DNA of 64,000 bases, taken from Silene conica. Its lineage: Eukaryota > Streptophyta > Magnoliopsida > Caryophyllales > Caryophyllaceae. A program made the translations under genes and the position numbers. Positions 22,544-34,400 of the stretch are shown piece by piece (the first letter of the stretch is position 1; every line of letters starts with the position of its first letter). The stretch covers positions 50,874,202 to 50,938,201 of the forward strand of contig CM055312.2 of assembly GCA_029255685.2 (NCBI GenBank), in the 5' to 3' direction. The notes beneath the pieces were generated by a model, which did not search any database, was not told the origin of the DNA, and saw only the letters and a program-made list of their open reading frames with translations.

Positions 22544-24867
22544 AGTTCCTTCCATGGATGGCTAAGGTAGCATCCGAGATTGAAGACATGAAGAGCATGG
22601 CTCTAATTTTCATTTGATGTCTTCTTTCTTTTTGCATTTTAATTTAAGAACTTTGTATTTCTTGTACGACAAGAATCTTGTTGAAACAATGGTTGTAATA
22701 GTGGTGACTTGGTTTTCAACCCAAGTCATCCTTTTGTTCTAAATCAAACATGTTTGGTTGTTTTAAAATGCTTTTATAACATGAATTGATACGATTTTCA
22801 TAGATCGTAATAAAGTACCTTGAATGATTCACCGTACGAAAGAAATGATAGGATCATTATAAAAGTAATACGACTTACTTAAAAACGAGAATTGCATCCC
22901 GTGAAATACTTCAAATTCAAACATAAGAACATCAGTTCGTTATAAGATTATTACCTTAAACGAATGAGAGTTCTAAAGTCTCACAACTCACATAATTCTT
23001 TATCCAATACATTGTTGACGGGCGAAAATGCTATCTTTCTTAAATAACGGTTATTTTAAAGGATAGAGTGGGAGAAATTCTACGCCCGCAAACCAATGAA
23101 ATAAACATAGGATCTTAGAGAAGAGTCCTATAAGGAGTCCTTAAGAAGAACTCTAAGAGATTGGATAGAAGAAACTACGAGAGGACACAGAAAAAAAAAC
23201 TATGCGAGGACACAAAAGGAATTGTTCCATATGTTGTCATTAGTTCCTAGAGAGGACAAAGGGAACCGCGAGTGTTAACAGAAGGAAATCGTTTCCGTGA
23301 TGTTACTGTTTCTGTTTTATAAAGATAATAGAGGAGAAATCATCTCCCGTTCTCGTGGGAAGGAAAATGAAAAATGAAATGATCATAAGCGAGTTGAGAA
23401 AATGTTTGAAGTAAATCAAAATGAAATGTTCATTATGAGTTGAGAAGATGTTTGAAGATATTACCTAATCACTATGAAGATAGTGGGAGTTATTAAACTA
23501 TGAGATAGTAATATGGAATTCAGTGGGAGAAAAGTTATTAAGGAAACGAAACCTACCATTTAGAGAGAATGGTGATTCTTTAAAAGTAAAGAATATGAGG
23601 TTTTCAATTCTAGATGAATGTATGTTGAGAACATAAATCATAAGTGAGTTTAATATATGATAATGAAACGTCACCGATTAGTTTACAAGGTTTGGATATG
23701 AATCCAAGATATGAAAATATAAATTCATATAACCTTGATCAAAATGCCAAGGGTTGAAAACAAAACCTTATTTCGATATAAGTTTCTCGAGGAGAACTAG
23801 TGAATCGAATCTAGGTTAACTACAATATGATTTCTAGTACAATATGACAATATTCATAAGGATGACATGTCATGAGTTTTAAGAAAACAGTGGGAGCTTC
23901 CTTAAATTAAGGAGACTCGAGTCGAGTATAAAAGACTTGAAGTGTACTTGAATAAGATCATATTATGCGAGATAATATGAGTCAAAAGGAAACCGAAATT
24001 TGTAGGTTTAAAAGATATGAAGATAGGGTATATTCACATAACAAACCATTAATACAAATTGATGTATGATCATCAAAGATTGTTTATGTGGAGCAACAAT
24101 ATCGTATTGATTGTTCGCACATAACAATCACTCTTATCGTTTGAGTTATTATTATTAATATTAACTCAAAAATTTATACTTTGTGAAATCCAAATGGGTT
24201 GTAAGAGACAATTTGAACCCCATAAGTGAACTGGATTAACTTAGTATAGCCCATAGTCGCTTGTATGAGGTGACGTCTCGAAGCGACTAGAATGTGAGGC
24301 GATTGATGCCAAGTTCAAATGTCATAGAGTCATATGGGATGACTAGTCGATCACATAGGCAGACTGCAAGAGGAACTTTGTCGGGCATTTAGTGACCGCT
24401 TATAGAGTTCTGGAAATTTTATAATTAGCCTGGTCGTGGCGAGAGCTACTATATTATTCACATAAGTCGATTCTTTGACTTGAGACTGTTCGCCCAAGGT
24501 GATGCAGCCTCAGATTGACTTTGATTTTAGCTCTACGATCAACCGTTAAAGGGGGTCAAATGGGCTTCTTTTGGGTCATGATGGACTGTGTTAGTCGAAG
24601 GGAACAGTAGGATAGGAATTGTCCAACCCCTTGTCAGGGTTGTCTTAAATCTCAAGGCCACTCGAGGAGAAGTTTAACTGGAAATGCGTGGCCACGCTCG
24701 GAAGGTATCTATGGTAGATAATTCCGGTCAAAGCAGTTAAATCTCCAGATCGAGAAAAACCGCTCAAGATATGATCAAATGCAAGTACGACCTGGAAGAC
24801 ACCTTGCATTGAGTGGGAGATGACGTAATAGGACAAGAGAATTGGTGACGCACACTTGTCGAGGACA
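22544..24867 (+). other. Post-gag internal region without pol
   Basis: About 2.3 kb between gag and the polypurine tract. No frame longer than about 75 codons and no recognisable RT, RNase H, integrase or protease motifs. Its origin is unknown: degraded pol, captured sequence or a regulatory segment. Confidence 0.6.
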
Positions 24868-24877
24868 AGTGGGAGAT
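24868..24877 (+). other. Polypurine tract of gag-only element
   Basis: AGTGGGAGAT just before the 3' LTR start TGTTGGG; a typical Copia polypurine tract. Confidence 0.85.
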
Positions 24878-26096
24878 TGTTGGGAAATGTGTCCTCAACA
24901 ATAGTGCGATCACGACAGTGATAAAAATCATTGTCATAAATCTTATAAGAATATGCAAGGGACGATCCAATATTGATTTAGTCAACTGACCAACATTAAT
25001 CGGTAATGATTGGCTGACTAGAGTTTGACATTACTGTCGTATGACGGTGGTGGTCAGTTGATCCCTTTAGGTCACACCTATAGGACAGACCCTTTAAATA
25101 ATATATTGATTAATTGTATAGGATACAGATTGATCGATATTCTTAAAATCGTATATTGAGAAACCAGAGGTTGAATCTTAAAGTAAGATTTATATTTGAA
25201 ATTGAAATGTATCAATTATCAAATATTAATCGATATTTTAGAAATGTCGAAATTATAATGAATGGTTCATGGTTATTACAAACGTTGTTACTATATCGTA
25301 TCGACGATTATTACGATAACCATATGTTGGGACGGTAATTACGAATTACTAAAATAATTTGTTAAATATGATTTAATTAATTTAGAAATATTGTTTATAT
25401 GATAAATATATTTTAAATTAATACAATTGAATTATGTCACATAAGATGTCACATATTACACAATTGTACAAATTACAAATTGTAAAATGGAAGTCCATTT
25501 TACAATTTGTTTGAATTAATGGACAAAGACACAATCATTAGAAAGGTAAGATGCCTAATAGTAGGCATGCAACCCTAACCTTATGTAAAGACAAAGGGGA
25601 TCTAAATTGGCCTTGATTTACAAGGTTCACACGCCTAAACCAAAACCCAACATAATATATATGTGATGTACACATTATATTGAACTCACCTAAGTCATTT
25701 TCTAGAGTAAGAAAAGACTCATAAATCCTCTATGTATATTTTCTAAGCATAAGAAAATAAAAACTCTCTAAATATTATTTACATAATATTTTAGTAAGCT
25801 AGTAAATGAATATTAGTTTACGGTTTTGAGATAACCGATTCCATCACCTAGCTCGTGTTCGTGTTTCGGTGTTTGAGGGTAGGTCTTGGGTGCATCGTAA
25901 AGGAGGCAAGCTATTTTGGTTGCTCCGTGGAGGATCGTCCTAGCACTTATTCGGACCGTTTGTAAGCCCCTTCTCGTTATTGTTCCGCATTCACTTTGCA
26001 TGCATAAGATCGACTAAATTAATATGAGTTTAATTAGTAAAATTAGTAAGACTAAAAATAAAACTAGTTAGTATGACTATACTCGGTTTTCCAACA
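24878..26096 (+). repeat. 3' LTR of gag-only element (1,219 bp)
   Basis: Same length as the 5' LTR and almost identical; ends CCAACA, followed by the TSD CGTAG. Confidence 0.95.
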
Positions 26097-26280
26097 CGTA
26101 GATCTGGACAGTTGGGCATTATCGACCGAGAAATAACTTGGAGCAAAAAATTCCGGCAACTATACGACTACCCACCGAACATTCTGTTTTCGGGAAGGCG
26201 ACAATGATAGGCTGCAAAAAAAATTCCGCTACGACAGGTTTGTTGCAATGATGAGTTTATTCACTTAAATTTTTCTAATA

Positions 26281-26454
26281 GCAAGTCTTGTTTGTGACGG
26301 GTCACCATTTATGACGGATATTTTGTGAGATAAAATGGATACAAAATGAGTTAGTGGAAAAAGGGGATCATATGAATAAATGTCAGAGATAGAGAAAAAG
26401 TGGGTATTTTGCGTGAGGAAACGGTATCCGTCACAAATGAGTATTTGTGTTTTT
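26281..26454. mobile_element. Probable MITE with GTGACGG-type inverted ends
   Basis: The left end contains TTTGTGACGGG and the right end CCGTCACAAA, forming imperfect inverted repeats about 170 bp apart. No target duplication could be fixed. Confidence 0.4.
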
Positions 26455-26500
26455 CTGAAAATATAGGCGTGCAATTTTGTGTACTGGTCCAAAACTAATA

Positions 26501-26674
26501 CTACCTCCCATTTCCTCTTTCCGTTTTGGTCGAATTACATGATGTTCCCTCTTTTCTCTTTTGGACAACTTTGTGTGGTCCAAAATTAATTTCATGTGAG
26601 ATCATGTGTATTGTGTGATCCAAATTAATTTCCTTATTTTTTTGTGTTAGAAACAACACAAAAAATCGGAGGAG
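26501..26674. mobile_element. Stowaway-like MITE upstream of the J-protein gene
   Basis: Begins CTACCTCCC after TA and ends GGAGGAG before TA, the CTCCCTCC-type ends of plant Stowaway MITEs. The interior has repeated TGTGTGGTCCAA words. Together with the preceding MITE it sits within 500 bp of the gene start and may supply promoter sequence. Confidence 0.45.
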
Positions 26675-26934
26675 TAGGATAAACCGTATTAGAACGTAGG
26701 GAAGAAAGGTGGGACGTAATCACGTAAATAAAAGAAAAGGCGAAAGACGATTGGTCCATGTGCGTGGAAGATCCTTAAAGTACCCACGTAGATGTAGTAG
26801 ATGTTCCCGAAACGTCCTCCACTTTGATTTATAGTTTTATACCACCCGCCCTTGATTTACTCATTTAATTAAATTCAATTAAATAAGTTTTGTATTCTGT
26901 TTTCTGAATTGTTTGCTGCTCCAAACACTCAGAC

Positions 26935-26959
26935 AGAGAGAGAGAGAGAGAGAGAGAGA
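26935..26959 (+). repeat. (AG)n microsatellite in the 5' UTR or promoter
   Basis: About 12 AG repeats ending 30 bp before the start codon at 26990. GA/CT tracts are common in plant 5' UTRs and core promoters. Confidence 0.8.
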
Positions 26960-26989
26960 ATATTTGGAGAATTATTTATATAATAAAAG

Positions 26990-27184
26990 ATGAATGCGGG
27001 TTTAAAGATTGGTACAATGGTTTTAGTTTGGTTAATGATCGTTTATGTTGGTGAAGCTAAGAAGCCTGGTGATCCTTATAAGGTAGGTATCCTTTGTAAT
27101 TATGATTTTAATTTTAATTGGATTATTTAATTTAATTTAATTTGATTTGCAGTTTATATTGCGGTTGTTGATTAGGGTTGTGAG

Positions 27185-27216
<32 letters not shown>

Positions 27217-30200
27217 GATGTGTTCAGATTCTAGGTGTTGATCAAAGTGCAAGTCAGCGTGATATCAAGAAGGCTTTTCACAAGTATGCAATCCTGATAT
27301 GAAAATGCTTTGCTTTTTTTGGTTAACTCTTCATCTTCATCTTCATCTTCATCTTCTTAGTTCTTATTAGCATCCCACTGCACATTCCCATTTCCTTACT
27401 CTTAATATTATCATATTATTGTTTGTTTTTATTGTAACTCTTTAGACTTTCTCTAAAGTACCATCCGGATAAGAACAAAGAGAAGGGTGCTCAGCACAAA
27501 TTTGAGGAGATTAACAACGGTAAACTAATACTTACCAACTTACTTACTTTTTAAATTACGCACTAATAATGATTTTACTACCAATATCCAAAGAATGCAA
27601 TCAATCCGAATCCAAGGGTTGCATTCTTTGGTTTAACTCATTCCCCTGCGTCTTACCCCCTACCCCTGCATATGCCTCAAATCAGATAAAGGAAATGTAG
27701 AAAAAACTTTCATCATCTTTTGCATCTCAGACTACTTTAACATTCTGAATTACTTCTCTGTTTTTGTGCCCAAATTCAGAAGGACATCGCCTTTTCTCAA
27801 TAGAAATTTCGGATTAACTCACTTATTAAGGGTTGAATTATTCTATTAGGAAAGCGGGGACTATTCGGTGTGGTTTAAATGTTGTCAATTCCTGTTCGTG
27901 CAAATCAATTTCTTAACACCCTAATGGCAGACTCACTTGAAATCTTAACTTGACAGCCCTACCAGAAACATACCAGACTGACTTGATTACCAGGTCTATT
28001 TGGGTGGTATAATCTTATTACCTATAATCTTGCCTTGCAGCATATGAAATTTTGTCTGATGAGCAAAAGAGGAAAAATTATGATCTTTATGGCGACGAGA
28101 AAGGCGGCCCATCCTTTGATAGTGGAAATGCAGCAGATTCTGGTGGATATACCTACTTCACAAGTGGGAGGCCTGGACAGAGCCAGTCGCAGAATATGGG
28201 TGGCAAAGACGGGCAGTCTTTCTCCTTTTCTTTTGGTGGACCTAGTGGCGGGAACCCATTTGGTTTTGGTCTCAATGATATATTTTCAAACTTTTTTGGG
28301 GGAAGTGCTGGTGCCAGTACTGGTTCTCGCGAATCTAAGTTTGGTCGATCTCATAGTTCAGGTGGTCCCCAGTCTGGCCCTAAGACCTCGCCCAAGACTA
28401 TCCGAGTAGTAAATTCAAAAGTATTCGAGAAAGAAATATATGATAAAGGATTCACATGGCTTCTACTATCCTTTAGACCCTCAAAGACATTGCCTCAACA
28501 GGACCAATCTATTTTGGAGGAGGTTGCTAACTCAGTCAAGGGAGCTTTGAAAGTATGCATCATTTCTCTTTTTCATTTGGCAGTTTTTAGTTTCTAATTG
28601 ATGAACAAGGAAAAGGGTGATGAAAGTATGAGACTGATCCTCATTTAATTACATTACCATGAGAATGTAATTATCTTCCTATTTTACCATAATTATTGGT
28701 TAGGAGATAATCTTTTTATAGTAATTTGGGAGTAAATTGGGAGTGTATTGAGTATTATTGTGTGCCCTTAGGGCACATGTTGAAAACCAGTATTTATACC
28801 GGTCAGTGCGTCAGTCTGATAAGATACGTTGTAAATTGTAATTAGTGAAATGTGATATTGATTCTTATGCTCTGTGGTGCAGGTTGGTAAAATAAACTGC
28901 GAGATTGAATCTTCTTTTTGTAAGACCCATAAATTAAATCCGTATGGAGCACCGAGGCTTTTTGTATATTCCTTCATCACTAGTGACAGTGGCTCATTTG
29001 CGGAATATACTGGTGACTGGGATTTAAGAGCTTTAAAGAGTTTCTGTCAGGAACACCTGCCACGGTTCTCGAGGCGTATTAGCCTGGATAACTTTGCACC
29101 TTCCTTTGGAGCCGGGGTAAAATTACCTCGGGTCATGCTTCTCTCAACAAGGAAAGATACACCCATGATTTGGCGTACTCTCAGTGGCTTGTACCGCAAA
29201 CGTTTTGTCTTCTATGATGCCCAGGTATAGTATAATGTATTTTTGTGTGCCACAATGCCACATCTCTACCCCTATGGACTAACCTTTACCGCACCTGGCT
29301 CAAAGAGTAAGGGCTATGCTGACTGAGGAAGATGCTACGAAATAAAGTCAAAGAAATGTGATATGAATTGTAGCATAGGGAGAACATTATCATGATTAGA
29401 TATCTATGATCAGTGATAGGGCTGTTTTATGGGATATAAATATATAATTAGTTCTGTGAAGGGGATGAAGAAGCAGTGCCAAATGCCAATGGTGCTAGGT
29501 TCAAAACCTAGGTAAGTATGTCATTAGTGTGGTGGCAGCTACTCTATCGGACATGTGCAGTTAGTTCTCTTGTGTGACTCAATGACAGTAAGGTTTTCCT
29601 GAATTGTGTTTAGAGTATATATTTAAGAGAAGGATTCTTTTTGGGTGTGCAGGTTCGTGATGTTTTGGATTCATCCGTCAAAAGGTTGGGGGTGAGTGCG
29701 CTCCCAGCTATAGTAGGATGGTTGGCAAATGGGGAGCAACAAATACTGAAAGCTGGAGTATCTGTGAAAGATGTAGAGTCAGCTGTTCAGGAACTTGGTC
29801 TCCTGCTTGACAGCTTCGAAAAGAAGAACCAGAAGGCTGCTTCGACTAGGCCCAAGAAAACCAAAAGTGAATCATCTGCTAAACAAATACCACACTTGAC
29901 AACATCAAATTTTCTTGAGATATGTGGAGAAGAAAATCCTGTTTGCCTACTTGGTGTGTTCAGATCTTCTAAAGCAAGGGCAAAACTCGAATCCATCCTT
30001 TCAATGGTAAGTTTAAATCTGTTCGGAGACACTTTTTCTTGTGTTTCTTATATTTCGTTCTTACATATTGAGTTACCCAGTGGTCATTTGGGTGACCTTA
30101 AAAAACACTCAATTTCAATTCTTGTGAATTGCGAAATGGATAATATGTGGTTGGTCATCCCGATACAAACGAACGAATTGGAACTCCGCGTGAATTACAA

Positions 30201-30824
30201 TATACTCCCCTAGATGAGTAGTAATGCCACCAATTACAACTCTTTTATGTAAGCAAACAACATTTCTAGTTACATGAATTCTAAAATACTCCCCTAGGCA
30301 TTGCAAGTTCATACCTTCAATCAAACGACCACTCTCTCCGATTGAATGCCAAATATCTTAGTATCCGTGTCGTTCATCATAATTTCCATAAAACTTCATA
30401 TGGAAACAGTTTTTTTGTGTTATGAACACTGGAGCTGTTTAATCCCTCTCATTTTTCATCAGAGGCGGGAGTCTGAGGCATTTTTGCTTGCATCCGGAGT
30501 GATTACATTGTTATTGATTGTTCTTGTGCCTGCGTTCAGGTTTCCCAGAAATCATTATCAAGAAGACGATTATCATCCGATTCCAAGGACTCCATATCCT
30601 ACGCAATGGTTGATGCCACTCAGCAACAAACATTTCTGGATGCCTTCGACAGATCCGGCTTTAAATCACAGGATAAGTTCTTGGTGGCCTATAAAGCTCG
30701 TAAAGGTAAGTATGCAGCATTTACTGGTGATTTGACCGAAGAGGAAGCTGAGAAGTTTATCGGATCTGTTTTGAGTGGTGATGTACAATTCAGTAAGACA
30801 CGCCAAAAACCGCTAATCAAGTAG
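26990..30824 (+). CDS. Secretory-pathway J-domain co-chaperone with thioredoxin-like region
   Basis: Seven exons: 26990-27082, 27228-27283, 27446-27519, 28041-28552, 28883-29224, 29653-30006, 30540-30824. All introns are GT/AG and phases agree, giving 571 residues. Residues 1-23 form a signal peptide (KIGTMVLVWLMIVYVGEA). The J domain covers about 27-92 with the HPD triad at 56-58, which stimulates Hsp70 ATPase. A Gly/Phe/Ser-rich linker follows (about 95-185; FGFGLNDIFSNFFGG). The rest (about 200-571) resembles thioredoxin-fold repeats of ER J-proteins such as the DNAJC10/16 group, without a CxxC site. I infer an ER-lumen co-chaperone of BiP. The C-terminus (KTRQKPLIK) is not a KDEL/HDEL retention signal. 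The frame has no lesion. It converges on the aprataxin-like gene. Confidence 0.9.
27183..27221 (+). repeat. ATGATGA heptamer repeat in intron 1
   Basis: About five copies of a 7-base unit (TGATGAA) end a few bases before the exon 2 acceptor. A (CTTCAT)n run lies in intron 2 at about 27328-27355. Confidence 0.85.
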
Positions 30825-31165
30825 AGTATGTTATTTGTAATGCGAGTAGAAGATTATGAAAGGCCAACTAAATAGGATTGTAGATAGAGAGGAAACGAGT
30901 TTCGAGTTTCGACTAGTGCTGTTTGGCGTGGATATGCAAATGTATTCAAGTAAGCAAATTCAAATGGGGGCCGGTACCTCCTTGTGTAAATGTTGTGATG
31001 AGGCAGTGAGCATCCCATGATATTGTTTAAATTGTCAATACGTAAACTTTTGACGCAACATGTTTAAACTCTGACGAACTTTATTTGTTGAAAGTTGTAC
31101 ATCATGATGTTGGCCTGTTGGGTCTTTGTTAAGTAGTAAAGATTGAGAGAGTTGGAGAAGGGTGG
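30825..31165 (+). other. 3' UTR and downstream flank of the J-protein gene
   Basis: Follows the stop codon TAG. AT-rich, without coding potential, and ends at the insertion site of the Reina-like element. No clear AATAAA signal; AATTTATT-like AT-rich words only. Confidence 0.5.
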
Positions 31166-31170
31166 GGACG

Positions 31171-31446
31171 TGATACAGTCTACAGGAAGTTACTCTGGAT
31201 TAATGGAGAATCGAGAACTTCGAGAAGATTGTACACAAGCCGCTAACAATTAAAGAGAATTGAGAGATAAGAAATGAGAGAAAGATTGAGGATTTTTATT
31301 GAGATTTTGTGAGTAAATGTTGAATGAATTACAATTTCAGGATTTTAGCTTTTATATTAACCAATTTCCAGCTCACTTCTAACAACTTCTTAACAACTTT
31401 ACAACTACTTTTGGCGCCAAAAGTGCAATTCTGTTATTCTGTATCA
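31171..31446 (-). repeat. 3' LTR of Reina-like element (276 bp)
   Basis: TGATACAG to CTGTATCA on the plus strand; near copy of 36050-36217 plus 41670-41770. Next to it (31447-31470) the minus strand carries the polypurine tract. Confidence 0.92.
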
Positions 31447-31475
31447 TATCTCCACCCTTTAAAAGAGACTTGTCC

Positions 31476-34400
31476 TCAAGTCTGGGTTAACTTTTGAGTG
31501 ATATCAGGAAATTGTTGCTCTAACACATCTGCAAACTCCCAAGTTGCATCATGCCCCTGAAATCCTTTCCACTGTACCAAGTACTGTACTGTTGCTTTGT
31601 TTTGTCTCTTAACAATCCTTCTTTCTAGCAGTGCCTCTGGTTTGATGACATCTTCACTTGACAACCCTTGCATCCATTCAGGAATATGTGGTGCTCTAGG
31701 AAGTACACCCCTAAAAGCTTTTAGTTGAGACACATGAAACACCTTGTGTATCTTAGCACCGGTAGATAGTGCTAACTTATAAGCAACCTTCCCCACTAAG
31801 TCTTCCACCTGAAATGGTCCATAATACTTTGGAGCAATCTTCACATTCACCCTGCTAGCCACAGATTCTTGTCTGTATGGCTGCAATTTTAGCCACACCC
31901 AGTCTCCAATGCTGAAATTCCTTTCTGATCTCCCTTTGTCAGCATGTACTTTCATTCTATGCTGAGCTTTTGATAGTTTTTCCTTTAACACAACCAACAT
32001 GGCCTCTCTCCTTTGCATTGTTCTGTCTACACTCTCCACTGAGGATTCTCCTGGTAAATAAGGTAGATGAATTGGAGGAGGTTGATTATAAACAACTTCA
32101 TAAGGAGTCATTTGTGTGGCAGAATGATAAGTGGTATTGTACCACCATTCAGCTAAAGGTAGCCACATCATCCATTTTTTGGGTTTCTCACCACACATAC
32201 ACCTCAAATAAGATTCTATACACCTGTTTACCACTTCAGTTTGGCCGTCTGTTTGTGGATGGTATGCAGAAGACAGCAGTAACTCAGAACCTTGAAGCTG
32301 AAACAAGGCCTGACAGAATTGAATGGTAAAAATTGCATCCCTATCACTTACTATGCTCCTTGGCCATCCATGTAACTTAAACACATGGTCTAAGTAAGCT
32401 TGAGCAACTTCAATGGCAGTGAAAGGGTGAGAAAGAGCCATAAAATGAGCATACTTACTCATTTTATCCACCACCACAAATATAACCTCCCTTCCTTGTG
32501 ACTTTGGCAGCCCTGTGATGAAGTCCATAGAAATGTCGAGCCAAACTTCAGAGGGTATTGGCAAGGGTTGCAACAGACCAGGGTAAGGAGAGTGATCATA
32601 TTTGTTTGCCTGGCAAGTGACACAGTGCCTAACAAAATGGCTTATGTCCCTGGTCATTCCCTTCCACACAAATAGAGTCTTCACTCCTCGTGTAGTGGCA
32701 TCTCTCCCTGAATGCCCACTTTGAGGTGTGCTATGAAGCCAAGTCAAAATCTGATCCCTTAGGGCCATATCAGGACCTATCACAATTCTTCCCTTCTTTC
32801 GGATCAAACCATTCCTCATTTTATAGGAAGAAGGAGATGTTTGATCACTTAACAACTGTTCTCTCAAGTTACTAAGAAAAGTGTCAAGATCATAACTTTT
32901 CTGAATTAACTCCGGTAACTCAGAATGAGCATCAGATAAGGCTATACACATCAATTTACTCCCAGGTATCCTTGATAGAGCATCTGCAGCCAGGTTCTCC
33001 TTTCCAGCCCTGTATTGGATGTCATAGTCAAAGCCCATTAGCTTGGATAGCCAAAATTGCTGGAATGGTGTGGAAATCTTTTGTGCAATAGCCACTTAAG
33101 ACTTTTTTGATCAGTCTTAATTAATATTTCTGCCCTGTCAAGTATTGCTCCCATTTTTGTACAACAAAGACTATAGCTAGCAACTCCTTCTCATATACTG
33201 ACAATTTCTGCCACTTAGGACTAAGTGTCTTGCTGATGAATGCTAGAGGGTGCCCTTCTTGCATGAGCACTGCTCCTATGCCATTATTAGAAGCATCAGT
33301 CTCTACCACAAATAATTTGTCAAAGTTCGGGAGTGCCAATACAGGTGCACTGCAAAGAGCCGTCTTAAGTTGCCGAAATGCAGTTACTGCCGCTGTATCC
33401 CAATTAAATGCTCCTTTCCTTAACAACTGTGTCGAAGGATGACTAATGACTGCATATCTCTTAACAAACTTCCTATAATAGTCTGCCAATCCCAAGAAAC
33501 TCCTCAACTCCTTCACTGTTTTTGGTTCAAGCCACTTACTGATTCAACTTTCTTTGCATCAGTCTCCACCCCTTGTCCTGAGATGAAATGCCCCAAATAC
33601 TCCACCTTATTGATTGCAAATGCATATTTGCTACGCTTTGCATACAGCTTGTGTACCCTCATTAGCTCAAAAACAACTTTCAAGTGCTGCCAGTGTTCCT
33701 CTAAAGATGAACTGTACACCAATATATCATCAAAGAAAATCAAGACACATTTCCTCAATAGTGAGCTGAACACATTGTTCATCCGATTCTGAAATGAAGC
33801 TGGTGCAAAGGCATTACTAAGAACTCATAGTGGCCAGTATGAGTCTTGAATGCATTTTTAAACGCATCAGCCGCATGTACTCTCAGTTGGTGATAGCCTG
33901 CCCTGAGGTCTAATTTGGAAAACACCTCTGAACCAGCTAATTCATCAATAAGTTCATCTACAACTGGTATAGGAAACTTATCTTTAACTGTTCTCTTATT
34001 AAGCTCCCTATAATCAACACATAAGCGCCATGACCCATCTTTTTTCCCACCAAAACCACAGGAGAAGCAAAAGAGTTGCAACTGGGTTGTATGATGCATG
34101 CCTTGCACTGTCATCTCCTGCACTAACTTCTCGATGATATCCTTTTGTTTCAAAGGATATCTGTATGGCCTAATGTTCACAGGCTGAACTCCCTCCATCA
34201 AAGGAATTCTATGGTCATACACTCCTCCAGTGGGAGGCAGACTTGTAGGTTCGTCAAAGAGGTCTTTGTACTGCTGAAGAAGATCACTCAGCTCCACATG
34301 AAGGTTAGTGCTTTCACTGGTTTGCTGACTACAACATAGTATCTGAGGTTCTTCATCTTGTTGTGAACTAAGCTGTAAGAAACATAATTGAGCAGCAGTA

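Larger units (their letters stand above)
17267..26096 (+). mobile_element. Gag-only (TR-GAG-like) LTR retrotransposon, Copia-type
   Basis: LTRs of 1,219 bp (17267-18485 and 24878-26096) start TGTTGGGAAA and end TCCAACA, flanked by the TSD CGTAG (17262-17266, 26097-26101). A PBS (TGGTATCAGAG) follows the 5' LTR, and AAGTGGGAGAT, a Copia-style polypurine tract, precedes the 3' LTR. The only coding region is gag at 21510. No protease, integrase, RT or RNase H is seen in the 2.3 kb after it. This is the layout of terminal-repeat retrotransposons with a GAG domain, which depend on enzymes from another element. I see about five LTR differences, so it transposed very recently. The leader before gag is about 3 kb and contains a 545-bp hAT MITE. 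Confidence 0.9.

Noticed and set aside
30346-30735. 129-residue frame across the last J-protein intron and exon
   Set aside because: It reads the exon in the wrong frame; splicing at 30540 gives the frame that continues the protein.
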